Shown one piece after another: positions 12,165 through 23,460 of a stretch of 64,000 nucleotides of DNA. This stretch comes from Siphonodentalium dalli. Taxonomy: Eukaryota; Mollusca; Scaphopoda; Gadilida; Siphonodentaliidae. A model generated the notes under the pieces. The model was not told the DNA's origin. It saw only the letters and a program-made list of their open reading frames with translations, and made no database searches. A program made the position numbers and the translations under genes. Location of the stretch: NCBI GenBank assembly GCA_032622095.1, contig CP136061.1, positions 235,679,815 to 235,743,814 on the forward strand, in the 5' to 3' direction. Within the stretch, counting starts at the first letter, position 1. Each line of letters starts with the position of its first letter.

Positions 12165-13089
12165 TCTATTATATATTTTGGAAGATCTGTGTGTGTGTGT
12201 GTGTTCGCGATGGACTCGAACACGACTGGACCGATTTCGACCAAACTTGGTACGGACACGTAATTCGACCCGGGAACGAACATGGGCCCGTCCATTTGTC
12301 CGTGCGGCGTCACCTTGACCTTCAAAACTCATATCTCGGGATCCGCAGTGCTAACACGCCATAATTTAGCACTGCGATGCAGGGAGGATAACTCTATATC
12401 CATACGTTGACGAACTATTAAGACTATTAAGAATCGTGTATCTATCCCAAAATAAATCATTTACAATTTCTGATATATAAATTTTGTTACAGCTGATATT
12501 CTTAGGTCTATTGTCGATAGATTTATTTTTCGTATATTTACACCACGCATAGGCTCAAGTTGTTTACATTTACCCCGCGGGTCTGGAATCTCATCCAAGA
12601 ATCCATTTAGCTGAAATGCTATTTCGCTGTTGGAATCTACCGGTGGCCCCAAACCGTCAATGCCAACAACATCGACATTGTTCAACTTTGACGGCGAGAA
12701 AATAATTAGTTAAAATTTACTACACAATGCTAATTTATCTTTACGTTGAAGCTTGATAATTAACGAGCGTGTATATATGAGGCGCGTTTATATACTTTAG
12801 TGGAAATCAAATCGGGTAAAACTGGCGGATTTTTAGGGACGAAATTTGATACATAGGGTATCTCGGTATCCGCTGGGCCGATTTCCCGGTATCCGCTGGG
12901 CCAATTTCCACCATTTTTGGGGTGTTGGTGTTGGTAAACTGCCGGACGGATTTTGACGTAATTTGATACTTAGTGGTAATTGTTTCCAGGGAGTGTTTTG
13001 GACGGGTCAAATCGTGACCCCACCTGACCTTGACCTTCAAAATGGTCAACTCAATGTCAAAGCCCGGACGAAGTCGGGTCACCTTCTAG
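12165..13089 (+). mobile_element. Non-autonomous Helitron-like element, tandem unit 1
   Basis: The unit starts with TC (TCTATTATATATTTTGG, preceded by A) and ends with CTAG (13086-13089). A short GC-rich hairpin, CCCGgAC-GAA-GTCGGG, lies at 13063-13078, 7 bases before the CTAG. The 5' TC, 3' hairpin, CTRR end and A/T target are the hallmarks of Helitrons. No Rep/helicase protein is encoded, so it is non-autonomous. A (GT)n run follows the 5' end. Phrases like 'ccgatttcgaccaaacttgg' and 'gtatccgctgggcc' are shared with 47400-48022. Unit 2 follows with no spacer. Confidence 0.8.
12574..12685 (-). other. Exon-like segment inside Helitron-like unit 1
   Basis: On the minus strand a branch-point-like TTAACTAAT and a T-rich stretch lead to CAAAG, followed by an open 112-base segment encoding LNNVDVVGIDGLGPP... 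and ending at GGG|GTAAAT, a fair splice donor. The same segment is kept open in unit 2 (13495-13606). Helitrons often capture host gene pieces, so this could be a captured exon; the parent gene is not recognised. The reading is an inference from splice-like borders and an uninterrupted frame. Confidence 0.35.
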
Positions 13090-14010
13090 TCTATTATATA
13101 TTTTGGAAGATCTGTGTGTGTGTGTTCGCGATGGACTCGAACACGACTGGACCGATTTCGACCAAACTTGGTACGGACACGTAATTCGACCCAGGAACGA
13201 ACATGGGCCCGTCCATTTGTCCGTGCGGCGTCACCTTGACCTTCAAAACTCATATCTCGGGATCCACAGTGCTAACACGCCGGAATTTAGCACTGCGATG
13301 CATGGAGGATAACTCTATATTCATACGTTGACGAACTATTAAGACTATTACGAATCGTGTATCTATCCCAAAATAAATCATTTACAATTTCTGATATATA
13401 AATTTTGTTACAGCTGATATTCTTAGGTCTATTGTCGATAGATTTATATTTCGTATATTTACACCACGCATAGGCTCAAGTTGTTTACATTTACCCCGCG
13501 GGTCTGGAATCTCATCCAAGAATCCATTTAGCTGAAATGCTATTTCGCTGTTGGAATCTACCGGTGGCCCCAAACCGTCAATGCCAACAACATCGACATT
13601 GTTCAACCTTGACAGCGAGAAAATAATTAGTTAAAATTTACTACACAATGCTAATTTATCTTTACGTTGAAGCTTGATAATTAACGAGCGTGTGTATATG
13701 AGGCGCGTTTATATACTTTAGTGGAAATCAAATCGGGTAAAACTGGCGGATTTTTACGGACGAAATTTGATACATAGGGTATCTCGGTATCCGCTGGGCC
13801 GATTTCCCGGTATCCGCTGGGCCAATTTCCACCATTTTTGGGGTGTTGGTGTTGGTAAACTGCCGGACGGATTTTGACGAAATTTGATACTTAGTGGTAA
13901 TTGTTTCCAGGGAGTGTTTTGGACGGGTCAAATCGTGACCCCACCTGACCTTGACCTTCAAAATGGTCAATTCAATGTCAAAGCCCGGACGAAGTCGGGT
14001 CACCTTCTAG
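13090..14010 (+). mobile_element. Non-autonomous Helitron-like element, tandem unit 2
   Basis: The unit is nearly identical to unit 1 (921 against 925 bases; the difference is two GT dinucleotides near the 5' end plus scattered substitutions). It begins with the TC at 13090-13091 directly after the CTAG of unit 1 and ends with CTAG at 14007-14010, followed by T. The pair sits in a minisatellite as if inserted between A and T. Head-to-tail arrays are a known outcome of rolling-circle transposition. Confidence 0.8.
13495..13606 (-). other. Exon-like segment inside Helitron-like unit 2
   Basis: Second copy of the segment at 12574-12685, with the same open frame and donor; the acceptor side reads CAAG instead of CAAAG. 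Because the two units are almost identical, conservation between them does not by itself prove selection. Confidence 0.35.
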
Positions 14011-15140
14011 TATATATATATATAGCCACTCGCTTTATACAGGTACAGCCATGAGTCACCATTCAGGCACAACAGGTGATGTTCATTCATGATCATACAG
14101 TCAATCATTGTATACCTATTCACCTCAACATTGGTCATGCGTCACTCCCTGTATACATGTTCACCAAACCCATTACATGGCAAAATAGCCACGCAAGATA
14201 TACATATACTCCCCAACCATGACCATAGAATCACTCCAGGTAAACATATGCACCTCACTAAAGGTGATATAGCCACTCACTTTATACACATACCTCTCCA
14301 TAACCACACAACCATACCTGTGTATACCCTTACACCCTACACATGACAATACAGCAATGCAGGTATACTCCTACACCTGACCCATGACCATATAGTCACA
14401 CCCTGTATACCTATTCGCCACATTCGTGAGCATACAGTCACTCTCTATATACCTGTTCACCTCACCATTGGCCACACAGTCACTCCCTGAAAACATATTT
14501 ACCTCACTATTGGCCATACAGTCACTCACTGTATACATGTTTGCCACATCAATAGTCATATAGCCACTCGTTATATACATATACATCTACACATGACCAT
14601 CCACACGCTCGTCAATGACCATCCAGCATAGTCCAGGTACACATATGCACATAATGACTGTACTGTCATTGCATGCACACCTATATGAATTTACACATAG
14701 CTGCACATCTATTTATCCATTCACCCCACCCATGATCATACAGACAACACATGTATACATATACACCCACCTGTGACAATACAACCACACAAGTTACACC
14801 TATACACCCCACCATGACCATACAGTCACTCCATAGATACACAAACACACATATGATCATGTAGCTACTCTCGTTATTAACATAAACCACAACAATGCCC
14901 ATACAGCCACACTGCGTACACCTGTACTTGGTACACATAACCATATACCTATATATAGTCACTCCATGTATACCTATTCACCTCACACATGACCATACAC
15001 TCACCCCTTGTATACCCATACATCTCACAATGGCCACCCCATTCAAGAACATATAGTTAAATATGTATACCCATTCACATCATTCATGACCATACAATAA
15101 CTCCCTGTATACATACATACTCACCTCTTCCTATGACCAC
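14011..15140. repeat. 42-bp minisatellite, right part
   Basis: Continuation of the array cut by the Helitron-like pair. The period is visible in a minus-strand frame (14371-14586), where a 14-residue unit repeats four times (NMYTVSDCMANSEV, NMFSGSDCVANGEV and so on). Units diverge by roughly 20-30 percent by eye. No gene is supported. Confidence 0.8.
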
Positions 15141-15993
15141 AACTCTCTGGTTGCCATCTTGACCTGCATGCTGTATCAAGTTGATCAACTTTTATCCTAA
15201 TAGGCCAGAATAGTCACAGATTATGATTCATTTCAGTTCCGTTTCAAAGTTCTGCCCATTTATTAAAAACAAATATAGCCAGTATCCCAAAAGAGGTTCT
15301 CCACAAAATTCCATAAGGCAACTTTAAAATTAATTTGTTATGCACCATAAGGAAATGGGACAACCAGAATAGAACATTTAGTTGTCAATTGATTAGCTAA
15401 CATGTATAATAACCAAGTGAATCACAATTTGCTACATTTTCGGAACAGCAGAGAATAATGTTCGTGATATATGTAAAAAATGGTTGCCATTTTGGAAGCC
15501 ATTTTGAGTAATTTGGTTTATAAACACATTAATCTGACACATTTAAGGTAGATCAAAACAATAAACACCTTTCATACTTTTTCATTACTTCCCCCCCCCC
15601 CGATATTTATGTCAAGTTTGTGAGAGAAACATCCAATATTTCTGGTAATGTCAGTGGTGACAAATTAAGTAAAAATTAACCAAGGTGCTTCAGACATGTT
15701 AGTGTTCAATGTATAGAAGGCAGAATAGCCAATTTTATACATCAAACACAACTTGTAAGCGATTGCGGGGCACTCTGGGGCAATATCTTATAATTACCTT
15801 TCATCATTTTTCGAAAAGGAAAAAAACACTTCTGGAAGTTGCTGGAAAGATGATCAAAATATATGGAAGTCATGGCTTATTTAGGAATGATTTGGGTTTT
15901 GGACAGTGACAGCTTAATACAATCGAGAAGTTAACATGTGCCTTATACATATATGGTCAACGTTCGAGAAAAGTTAATTAAGCTAGGTGGGTA
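15141..15993. other. Unassigned, possible transposon remains
   Basis: It holds a poly-C run at 15592-15601 and 'aagatggttgccatttt'-like phrases typical of degenerate repeats. The frame 15709-15909 has no recognised motif, but it lies just upstream of the fragment at 15994-16218. Confidence 0.3.
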
Positions 15994-16218
15994 ATGTTCC
16001 AGCAGAAATTTGTAAATCAGCAGAAGGTAGTTGATCTTTCTGCACTTCCACCATGTAAGGAATCTTTAATTCTACACTTCAAACGAGCCCACATCATACC
16101 AAAACAGTGGTGTCTTGCAACCATTGCCAAATCAACCACTCCCGATGTAGCACTTCATGGATGGACGGCCTATAGGCAACCTGAGTTGTTTGAACAAATC
16201 TTTCCTGAAGATGTTGCA
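15994..16218 (+). pseudogene. Fragment of a transposon-associated ORF ('LPPC..SL..H' type)
   Basis: A 75-codon frame contains VDLSALPPCKESLILHFKRA followed by a HGWTA motif. This resembles a C-terminal block common in uncharacterised, multicopy invertebrate transposon proteins (pattern LPPCxxSLxxHxxRAxYQ...GHGW). Here it is short, the YQ..W part has changed, and there is no long upstream frame, so it is taken as a decayed remnant. The match is from memory of the pattern and is only moderately secure. Confidence 0.4.
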
Positions 16219-17020
16219 TAGAAATTCTATTGACTGATACCATCACATTTGAACAAATTGACAGTGACAGTGAAGATGAGATTGTATAATCCGTGGGCAA
16301 TACTATTGCAATATATGGTATGAATTATATACACTAGTCTGGTGACCTTTCGAGTTGAGTAGCATATAGCATAGAATTGAAAGCATTAAGAACACTATCT
16401 TGGGGTAGGGTTAAGTTTAACTTTATTTCTTATTTCTGGTCTGGTACATGATTATAGAATTTCATGTCTGGTACTGGGGATGAATTTATGCTTATTGTAG
16501 TGCATATTTTGCAGCTGTATCCATAAAACTGATGAAGTCATGAGAATTTTCAGTAATTTTTCACTTAAAAATAATGAAATTTTAGCTAATTTACCCAAAT
16601 AAAATCAAATATTTAAACAAAATAGACTCTCCCATAAAATAAACCTCCTCAGATAAATTCTAATTCCATGATATATGATAAGACTCTGAATTGGTTAACA
16701 AAACGGAACCAAAACGGGCTATTCTGACTTGACAGGTATTTTCAGATAGAAAATCAGTTTTTGGGGGAGGGTTAAGTTTTTGAAAATATATCGGCTTGTT
16801 GGATATAAGTGGTTATCCTGTTGATATCATTGAATCAGGTATATAATGCTAAAAAAAATTATGCACCACTGAGAGTTTTATACCAAAAAATGAAAATTTT
16901 ATAGAAAATCTTCTGGAAAACTTTTTTGAAAAAGCACTGCAATTTATGCATTTTTTTTGGCATTTTCGTGAATTTTTCACCAAAATTGTTGGAGAATATC
17001 ATTTATTGCACATCAGTAAT
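16219..17020. other. Unassigned AT-rich sequence
   Basis: No gene is recognised. Phrases such as 'gaatttttcac' and 'tttgaaaaagc' recur irregularly. The block ends at the border of repeat block A'. Confidence 0.35.
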
Positions 17021-18125
17021 GTTAAGCAACCCAGATAGAATAAATATCTGATATTCAAGTATATTTTATTCGACATTTGTCTTGTTTTGTTGGTTTTCCT
17101 GATAATACTGAAATTTGCAGGTCAAAAACACTAAAAAGGTCCAAAAAATATATTTTCCACCTGCTCCGCCCTGGATACCTCAGTGTTTTGGAACCCACAT
17201 GGGGCAAGGATAATTGGAGATAGCGTCAAAATGTCTACCCTTTCGTGTGATACTACCCTCATGTGGGGGCCGGTCTAGTACCCAGTATCCGTATCCGAGA
17301 CAATAGGTACTTTCACAAGAATTTACACCGATATGTTGATACTCATAAAATTATCAACAACAATTATTTAAACTCATAATATGGCGTTTGTGTATGATTC
17401 TAAAACATGACAAGAACTATTTCCTGCCAAAGCAATGTAAATATTTCCAAATAGCTTCAAGATGACATGGACAATTGGACACGTTTATGTGTATATCCAT
17501 ATCAAATTATTAGAAAAAGAACGTTATAAAAATTTGCTATAGATAATTTCTCAATCACATGGAATATGCGTGAAAGGATTATCACGATCGGTGCGCTAAT
17601 GTTCAAATACAATGACGGAGGCTGCTAACAAGCTAACAAGATAGAGTTGTCCTTCTTGTTACGTTTTTTGATCTTCTAAAAATTGCCGCGTAAAACTTTC
17701 CCGCGGATGAGATAATAAATAATAAATAAAGTAAAATCAATTAATTAATTGATAGAAACATTTCCGCACAGGCGTAATCGATTCATATTTATTATTTTAT
17801 ATCCCGGAATCTATATAAAACATTCTGGGAAGAGATGGACCATCTTTAATAAGTCTTTTTATCACATAATTAGCCCCAAAACCCGATGTCACATTTTAGT
17901 AAGACACACGTGTATTATCGTCACGCGCAGTGACGTAAGAGCTTAGCACAATGATATAGATCAATATTATTATTATTTCAATTAGAATATAATTATGATA
18001 TTCAATTTGTATTGCTTTATTTTGTGTTGACTGTGAAATAAACATGGGTGGTAAGGGTGGTTGAAAAAAATTGACAACATGAAAAGACACATTTAAAATG
18101 GAACTGTATCTTTTCTTGAAGGTGT
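17021..18125 (-). repeat. Blocks A' and B' (right copy of the permuted inverted pair)
   Basis: A' (17021-17277) is the reverse complement of 10542-10798, and B' (17372-18125) of 10797-11560. They are separated by a 94-base segment (17278-17371) that is absent from the left copy. Read on the minus strand the order is B, 94 bases, A, whereas the left copy reads A, B. This is a circular permutation relative to the left copy. Confidence 0.85.
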
Positions 18126-18340
18126 CTTTACTTCCTCTTTGTGATTAGGAAATCAATATTACTATTTTTAACCCCAGTCGTTCCGATATGGGTTTTGTTG
18201 CTAAAATTTGATTACGTGATAAAAAGGATATCAAATTATAAGCAGTACAGGGGTATTTAACATATTTATTGACTTATTTTCGTCCAATCAACCGCATCGA
18301 GATGTAACAAAAGCGAGTATAATATCAGACTCGTACCCCT

Positions 18341-18550
18341 TTAACCCTTTTCATGATGGGAGCTGCGTTGGTGCAGCATTAAAGACCATGTGCCATTGTG
18401 TTCCCTTATATATGCGAGTCTTCGCATATATTAGAGAATGCACTGTTTACTATGTCAAGTTAAATAGTGTCAGGCTAATGCATTCTCTTATATATGCGAG
18501 GCGCCCTGTTTTCGCAAAATTTTAGGAAGCTTCAGTCACGGAACGGTTAA
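18341..18550. mobile_element. TTAA-class MITE, diverged relative
   Basis: The element is bounded by TTAACCCTTTTCATGA at 18341 and the complement of TTAACCGTTCCGTGAC ending at 18550. The interior has 'cttatatatgcgag' hairpin arms as in the MITEs at 1926-2325 and 25042-25281. It is shorter and more diverged than either. Confidence 0.6.
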
Positions 18551-18989
18551 AGAGGAAATTTTTATTAAACATTGTATGAGATCGACACAAACGATGCCTT
18601 CATAAAGAGCGTTTCTCATTTGGTTACATTTCTGAAACGATTTATTTGGCCTCATTGTACTATTCAATGTTAACATTCAATTTAACATGTATTCGGTGCT
18701 GTGTCTTGAGAGGCTGTCCGGCCTACTATTGAGTCTTGAGTGGAGATCTGCAGATACATTTGCATTTACAATGTTTGTCAGAGAAAGCAAGAGATTTACC
18801 CTTGTGTCATTATGACTCTATGATCAAGCTGCCGTCTCTAAGATTCTTAAGGACTATAGTTACTCAATTTTCAGGATTGTTAAAAAAATAAATTGCAAAT
18901 ACATGCATAATTTTGATAGATATACATACAAAGATGCGTTTGAAGACCAAATTCTAAGACATTGTTTCTGGCGACATTTCTCAGCCTAG
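18551..18989. other. Unassigned AT-rich sequence
   Basis: One AAAGAGCG box at 18604; nothing else is recognised. Confidence 0.35.
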
Positions 18990-19335
18990 AGTGCCAACCA
19001 TGTAGGAAAATCACGCATAATATGATGTCAACCAGGGGGGGGCGGTCGGAAAAAAATTACAGGATACAAGGACCGGGTGGGGTGGGTGTCTCCGAGCCCG
19101 GAATGCAGATTTTTTCTGATGTCATGCAATTTTTTTCAAAAATAATTTCTAAGACAAATTACAGCTTCAAAATGAATTGAAACAATCAGATTCATATAGT
19201 AGTGCATGATATAGCCCTGTACAAGTGAGGGGGGGGGCTCTATATTTATTTTTTTTGTCCATAATTTCTCCCTTTAACAGTTGAAACCATGGGGTGGGTC
19301 CGGTTATGGTCCAGGAAAAAAATTGCAATGAAACA
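18990..19335. repeat. Pair of poly-G repeats ('gggtgggtgtc' family)
   Basis: A short repeat carrying a G run occurs twice: at about 19030-19110 ('agggggggg', then 'gggtggggtgggtgtctccgag') and, around 'gaggggggggg', at about 19225-19330. The family recurs with long poly-C or poly-G at 21765-21935, 62036-62160 and 62775-62935, always with a 'gtgggtcc' or 'gggtgtcccag' phrase and an A-rich stretch. Confidence 0.5.
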
Positions 19336-19418
19336 AAATTCATTCTCATCTTTTCTCATAGTTTATCATGGCTTTTTAAACTTATTATACAGAGGTTACC
19401 TTAGACGCTAAGGTTACC

Positions 19419-19568
19419 TGCGGTGTTTTTTGAGTGAATACCGGAAGTATCTCATGAGTGGTCACAGTGAGATACTGGAATCATCACGAGCGGCCTTTAG
19501 GCCATGACCACGAGTGATGATTCCAGTATCTCACTGTGATAGGTAATTCCGATATTCACTAAAAACAC
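19419..19568. mobile_element. Small foldback element / long hairpin
   Basis: Outer arms: 'tttttgagtgaataccggaa' against the complement of 'ttccgatattcactaaaaa'. Inner arms: CACAGTGAGATACTGGAATC (19461) against its exact complement ending at 19541, with about 35 bases between. The whole 150-base segment can fold back on itself. No coding content. Confidence 0.75.
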
Positions 19569-20954
19569 GAACGTTTTCTTTTTATTATATGCGCTATTTA
19601 CTAAAAGAGATCGAGGAATTCATTCAAAATGTATGACCCATTAATTAGATTGATTTACTGTCAAAAAGCCGAAAATCCGTTGGCCTCATTTGTTTATATT
19701 AATGATATCAGTCAAGATATTGAATAAACGATAAATAAAGTAAAGTGACCACGTGGTCGAAGTACATGGTCGATGTCGATAAATGACTACAGTGACTTAA
19801 GTCACATAATAACGTGTTTTTCACTGATTGGATCTTTATTAAAAGGCTCCAGATTCAATCTCAGAGCATCTAATATTCAAAATTTTCCGGGTGAGACCTC
19901 CTGACCCCCATACTTCCCCCTCAGGCCTTCGGCCTTTTTTATGAGAGCTACCCGCCACTCGCCTAGAATGATTTTAAGGGGAGCTCCTCATTGCTCATCA
20001 GTGATTTCCCACATGGAGACAAATGGATCCAGGGGGGGGGGGGGGGGGGCGCCCCCCTATTTTCGCCAGAGCAAGGATTTTTTTGCGAGGTGATATATCA
20101 AAAAGAAATATAGCAATTCTGAAAGTGGAGTAAAAATTTAGACATTTTCATCTGTATGTAAAGAACGAATGAATGATAAACATGAGTCGTCTACAGTGCA
20201 CTCTATAGGTTATACAATGTAGTCCGACCAACGCCCGGACTATAAAACGCACTGGCGGCAGTATCATCGTAAAGAGATTATCTAAAGGCACATACGCCAT
20301 ACTACTATGGTATACATGTACCGTATACATATAGTATATTTTCGAATTATATTATAGAAATACATTGCTGGTTCGTTTTCAATGGTATATATGCATGGCA
20401 TTTAAAATTGGTTATATCTTCCATCGCATGTTGTGGCACCCTAATTGGACCGAATGTGTGATAACAAGACATCTTCAGGTCCCCTCAAATACGCATCATC
20501 CATTGCTTAATAACAAACAGACTGACACGAGTCCGTCAAAGCATCGGTTTCCATGTGTCCTTATCGTCATTAGTCAGCTGATTGACTGAACATATATTTA
20601 TTCATAACCCAAACATTTACACAACAGATAATAATTTACATACAATATTTTAATTAACATTATGGATGCAACCAGAATGTAGAAGAATAGGGGATTGGAA
20701 TACTAGTTAATCAGTTCCGTGTCAGATATTTTTTGGTGAAAACTGTGTTTATACTAATAAAACGAGTACGTGATTGGAGTGTGATCTGACCACCCGTTTG
20801 GCTTGTATTGATGACTTATTTTGCTGGTGTGTCATGAAGCTGATGGATATTAGAAGTAAAACTGAAAAAATTAGCATGGTTAATGGAGGGATTAAGATGT
20901 TGGATAGATGCATTGTATTACCAGCCGAAACACCTCTATACTAGTACTGACTAG
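19569..20954. other. Unassigned sequence with an 18-base poly-G tract
   Basis: It contains 'gccttcggccttttttat' (19923-19940) and a G run of about 18 (20032-20049) followed by 'cgcccccc', in the style of decayed repeat ends. Frames 20148-20330 and 20365-20589 have no recognised motifs. Confidence 0.35.
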
Positions 20955-21181
20955 AAGCCATGATTGCGAGTATTCATTCTGAATTACAAAATATTCTCCC
21001 ATGCACCAGCCCAAAGCCTAGGCACCCGGTGATTCCCGGGGCTTATTCCGTGAGCATGTCCGGCGCGCCAAAATCACCATGTCGCCCAGATAATTCACAT
21101 TTGCACAGACTTTCAGAAGATAAGTTCACTGTTCAAAGAAGCTTTGATATTTCATCACTAACCTTCCATAGTTTACCGTAA
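20955..21181 (+). CDS. Possible terminal exon of an unidentified protein
   Basis: A 75-codon frame ending in TAA has balanced amino acid use (for example SPKPRHPVIPGAYSVSMSG and ...SEDKFTVQRSFDISSLT), without low complexity or repeat phrasing. It could begin after an AG at 20953-20954, but the polypyrimidine tract there is poor. It looks like the cytoplasmic tail of a larger protein, but I do not recognise a family. It could equally be chance coding. Confidence 0.25.
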
Positions 21182-22764
21182 TTGTACTGAAGGTTATTGT
21201 TACCCGTTCAATATATAGGCCTAATATAAAGCGATATATTACTGGGCCCAGAACACAGGAAAACACGTCATTTTGAATGTAGTATACGAAATATTTCCCC
21301 GGACCCCCACTTACGAGAAGGGGGTTAGACCCCCCTCACCTGCTCTTTCCCACACGCTGCTTCGCGGCTCGGATGATGCTATGCATCATATATATAATAA
21401 TACATAGCTCCTCCCTTTTCAAATTTCCTGGATCCGCCACGTACTGGGAGAGGATTGGAACTGTGTTTATTTAATCAAATTGATGGTGTTTTTACTTTAC
21501 ACATGCACACATTTTAACCTATTGCTAATAAGGGACACAACTATCCTGTTAAAGTGGGTATTTTACCTTTACTGTATAGCCATAAATATTTGTGTTTTTA
21601 AAGGTTTTGTTGGCATATTTTTCAGCCATGTGCTTTGTTTGTTTATTTTGTGTGGGTGTACTTGATCAGCGTTCTCTCAGTTCTGGTGCAGATACAATGA
21701 GAGACCCTTACCCTGCCACAACACATTATTTAGTACAATTTACATGATTTTCATCAATTTTGGGGATGGGTGTCCCAGACCTGGGTGGGAAAAACTTACG
21801 GTCCCGGGTGGGTGTCCCAGACATGGGTGGAAAAACTTACGCTCCCGGGGTGGTGGGTCCCCAAAACTGAAAAACACAAAATTTCCACCTTGTCCGTAAT
21901 TTTTTTCCTGACCCCCCCCCCCCCCCCCTGGTGCAACAGTGGTTTATGTCGGAAACACAACAAATTTCGTACACATAGCCCGGTAAAATCGATATATTCG
22001 AACAAATCAACTTGCGAAAGGATCATCCTGGGGGTATTCGACGTATGCCAAGGACATGACCGACAGTAACATCCCAAGATAGTCCAATATGTCGGCAGTA
22101 TGAGTGTTACATTGGAATTTGGAATGCTGTACCATGTGTCGTAGAAGTCTGTTACAGTCCCAAAATAAGTGTTTTAGTGACTCACATCAAACGCATTCCT
22201 CTAGTCTCACCACTCTTTTTACGTTGGCCGAAATATCTGTTACCAAAAATCGCTCGCAATCGCTGGAAATGGAAATTTCACATTTGGTATATACTGCATA
22301 AACATGAGCTCAAAAAGTGTTATTTAAAAATGTAATAATAAAAGATATAGAAATTCATAAGAAGACATGGAACTATATTTATGCTCTGTGTACCTACGCC
22401 GATAAAATGATCCCCAGGTCCAATATTAGAAACTGAAATGGCGTGCAACATTTATGCTAATCCGCTGTTTTGCACTTTCATTAGCGTCGATGGCGACCGA
22501 CTTGCACTTTGACATTATTTGGAAATCATGCAATATATTGGTAAGTGTTTTGGTAGCGATCCCCAAGTATGTTCAACATAAGAACCTGTTTTACATTGCC
22601 CGGTGACTATCTGAAGTGTTATGTTGACAAAGGAAGTGGTGAGTACAGTTTGATCAATATTTTTCCCGAATTCATTTCTCACATTTTGTCGAGCTACTGC
22701 GGTAATTTCTTCGAAATATGCAAAGTATGTATTTTATAACATAAACAAGGGTTGCGCATCAAAG
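21182..22764. other. Unassigned with poly-C repeat
   Basis: A copy of the poly-C family is at about 21765-21935 (two 'gggtgtcccagac.tgggtgg' repeats, then 16 C at about 21915-21930). A G/C-rich palindromic phrase 'gaagggggttagacccccctc' is at 21317-21337. No gene is recognised; frames 21796-22077 and 22104-22301 are without motifs. Confidence 0.35.
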
Positions 22765-23460
22765 ATGGTTTGGTCGAGTTTTATTGCCCATAAGAGTGCA
22801 ATTTGGTTACGATTGGATGAGAAATGTGACCTGTAAGGTGTGTTAAAGGATTTAGTCATACAAAGAGTACAATTCAAGATGGCCGCTGGCAGCCATGTTT
22901 TTTTTCAAACAGAATTCGGTAAGCACCCATTTAGAGGTCACCCTGAGAATCCATATTAAGTTTGGTAATGATCGAATGAGGGATATGCTCTGTCGGGTTT
23001 GCTAAAGGATTTAGTGATGCAAAGAGTAAAATCCAAGATGGCTGCCGATGGCCATGTTTTTCATAGCTCCCATCTGGATGTGATCCTAAACAATCCTATG
23101 GAGTTTCAAAACAATTCTCCAATAAATGCGAACTGCAGAGTGCGCTGATGGATTCACCTTTGGAATCCATATGAAGTTTGGTGACGATTGGATGAGAAAT
23201 GTGAGGTGTTATAAAGGATTTAGTCATACAAGGAGTAAAATCCAAGATGGCCACTGGGATGCATGTTTTTTAACATAATTCACTGCATAATTCGGAAAAG
23301 TGGTAGGAACCCATCTAGAGGTCGCCCGAGGCTCCATATAAAGTTTGGTGATGATCGGACGAGAGATATGCGTTGTAGGGTGTGCTAAATGATTTAGTGA
23401 TACAACTAATTAAATACAAGATGTTTGCCGGCGGCCACATTTTTCATCGAAGATGATTCA
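22765..23460 (+). repeat. Four degenerate tandem units ('aaggatttagtcatacaaagag')
   Basis: Four units of about 165-210 bases each carry 'agtttggt.atgatcgga.gag', 'gtgttaaaggatttagt.atacaaagagta' and 'caagatggccgc..gccatgttttt' (near 22850, 23000, 23210 and 23390). Units 1 and 3 read 'gagaaatgtga', units 2 and 4 'gagatatgc', an alternating ABAB pattern that points to duplication of a two-unit block. Confidence 0.7.

Noticed and set aside
12087-12364. Overlapping arginine-rich frames near the Helitron-like 5' ends
   Set aside because: They run across the element border and the minisatellite and differ between the two units.
19919-19940. GGCCTTCGGCC followed by a T run, like a bacterial terminator
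   Set aside because: The window is eukaryotic (split genes, LINEs, MITEs), there is no upstream gene, and the phrase sits in repeat-like sequence.
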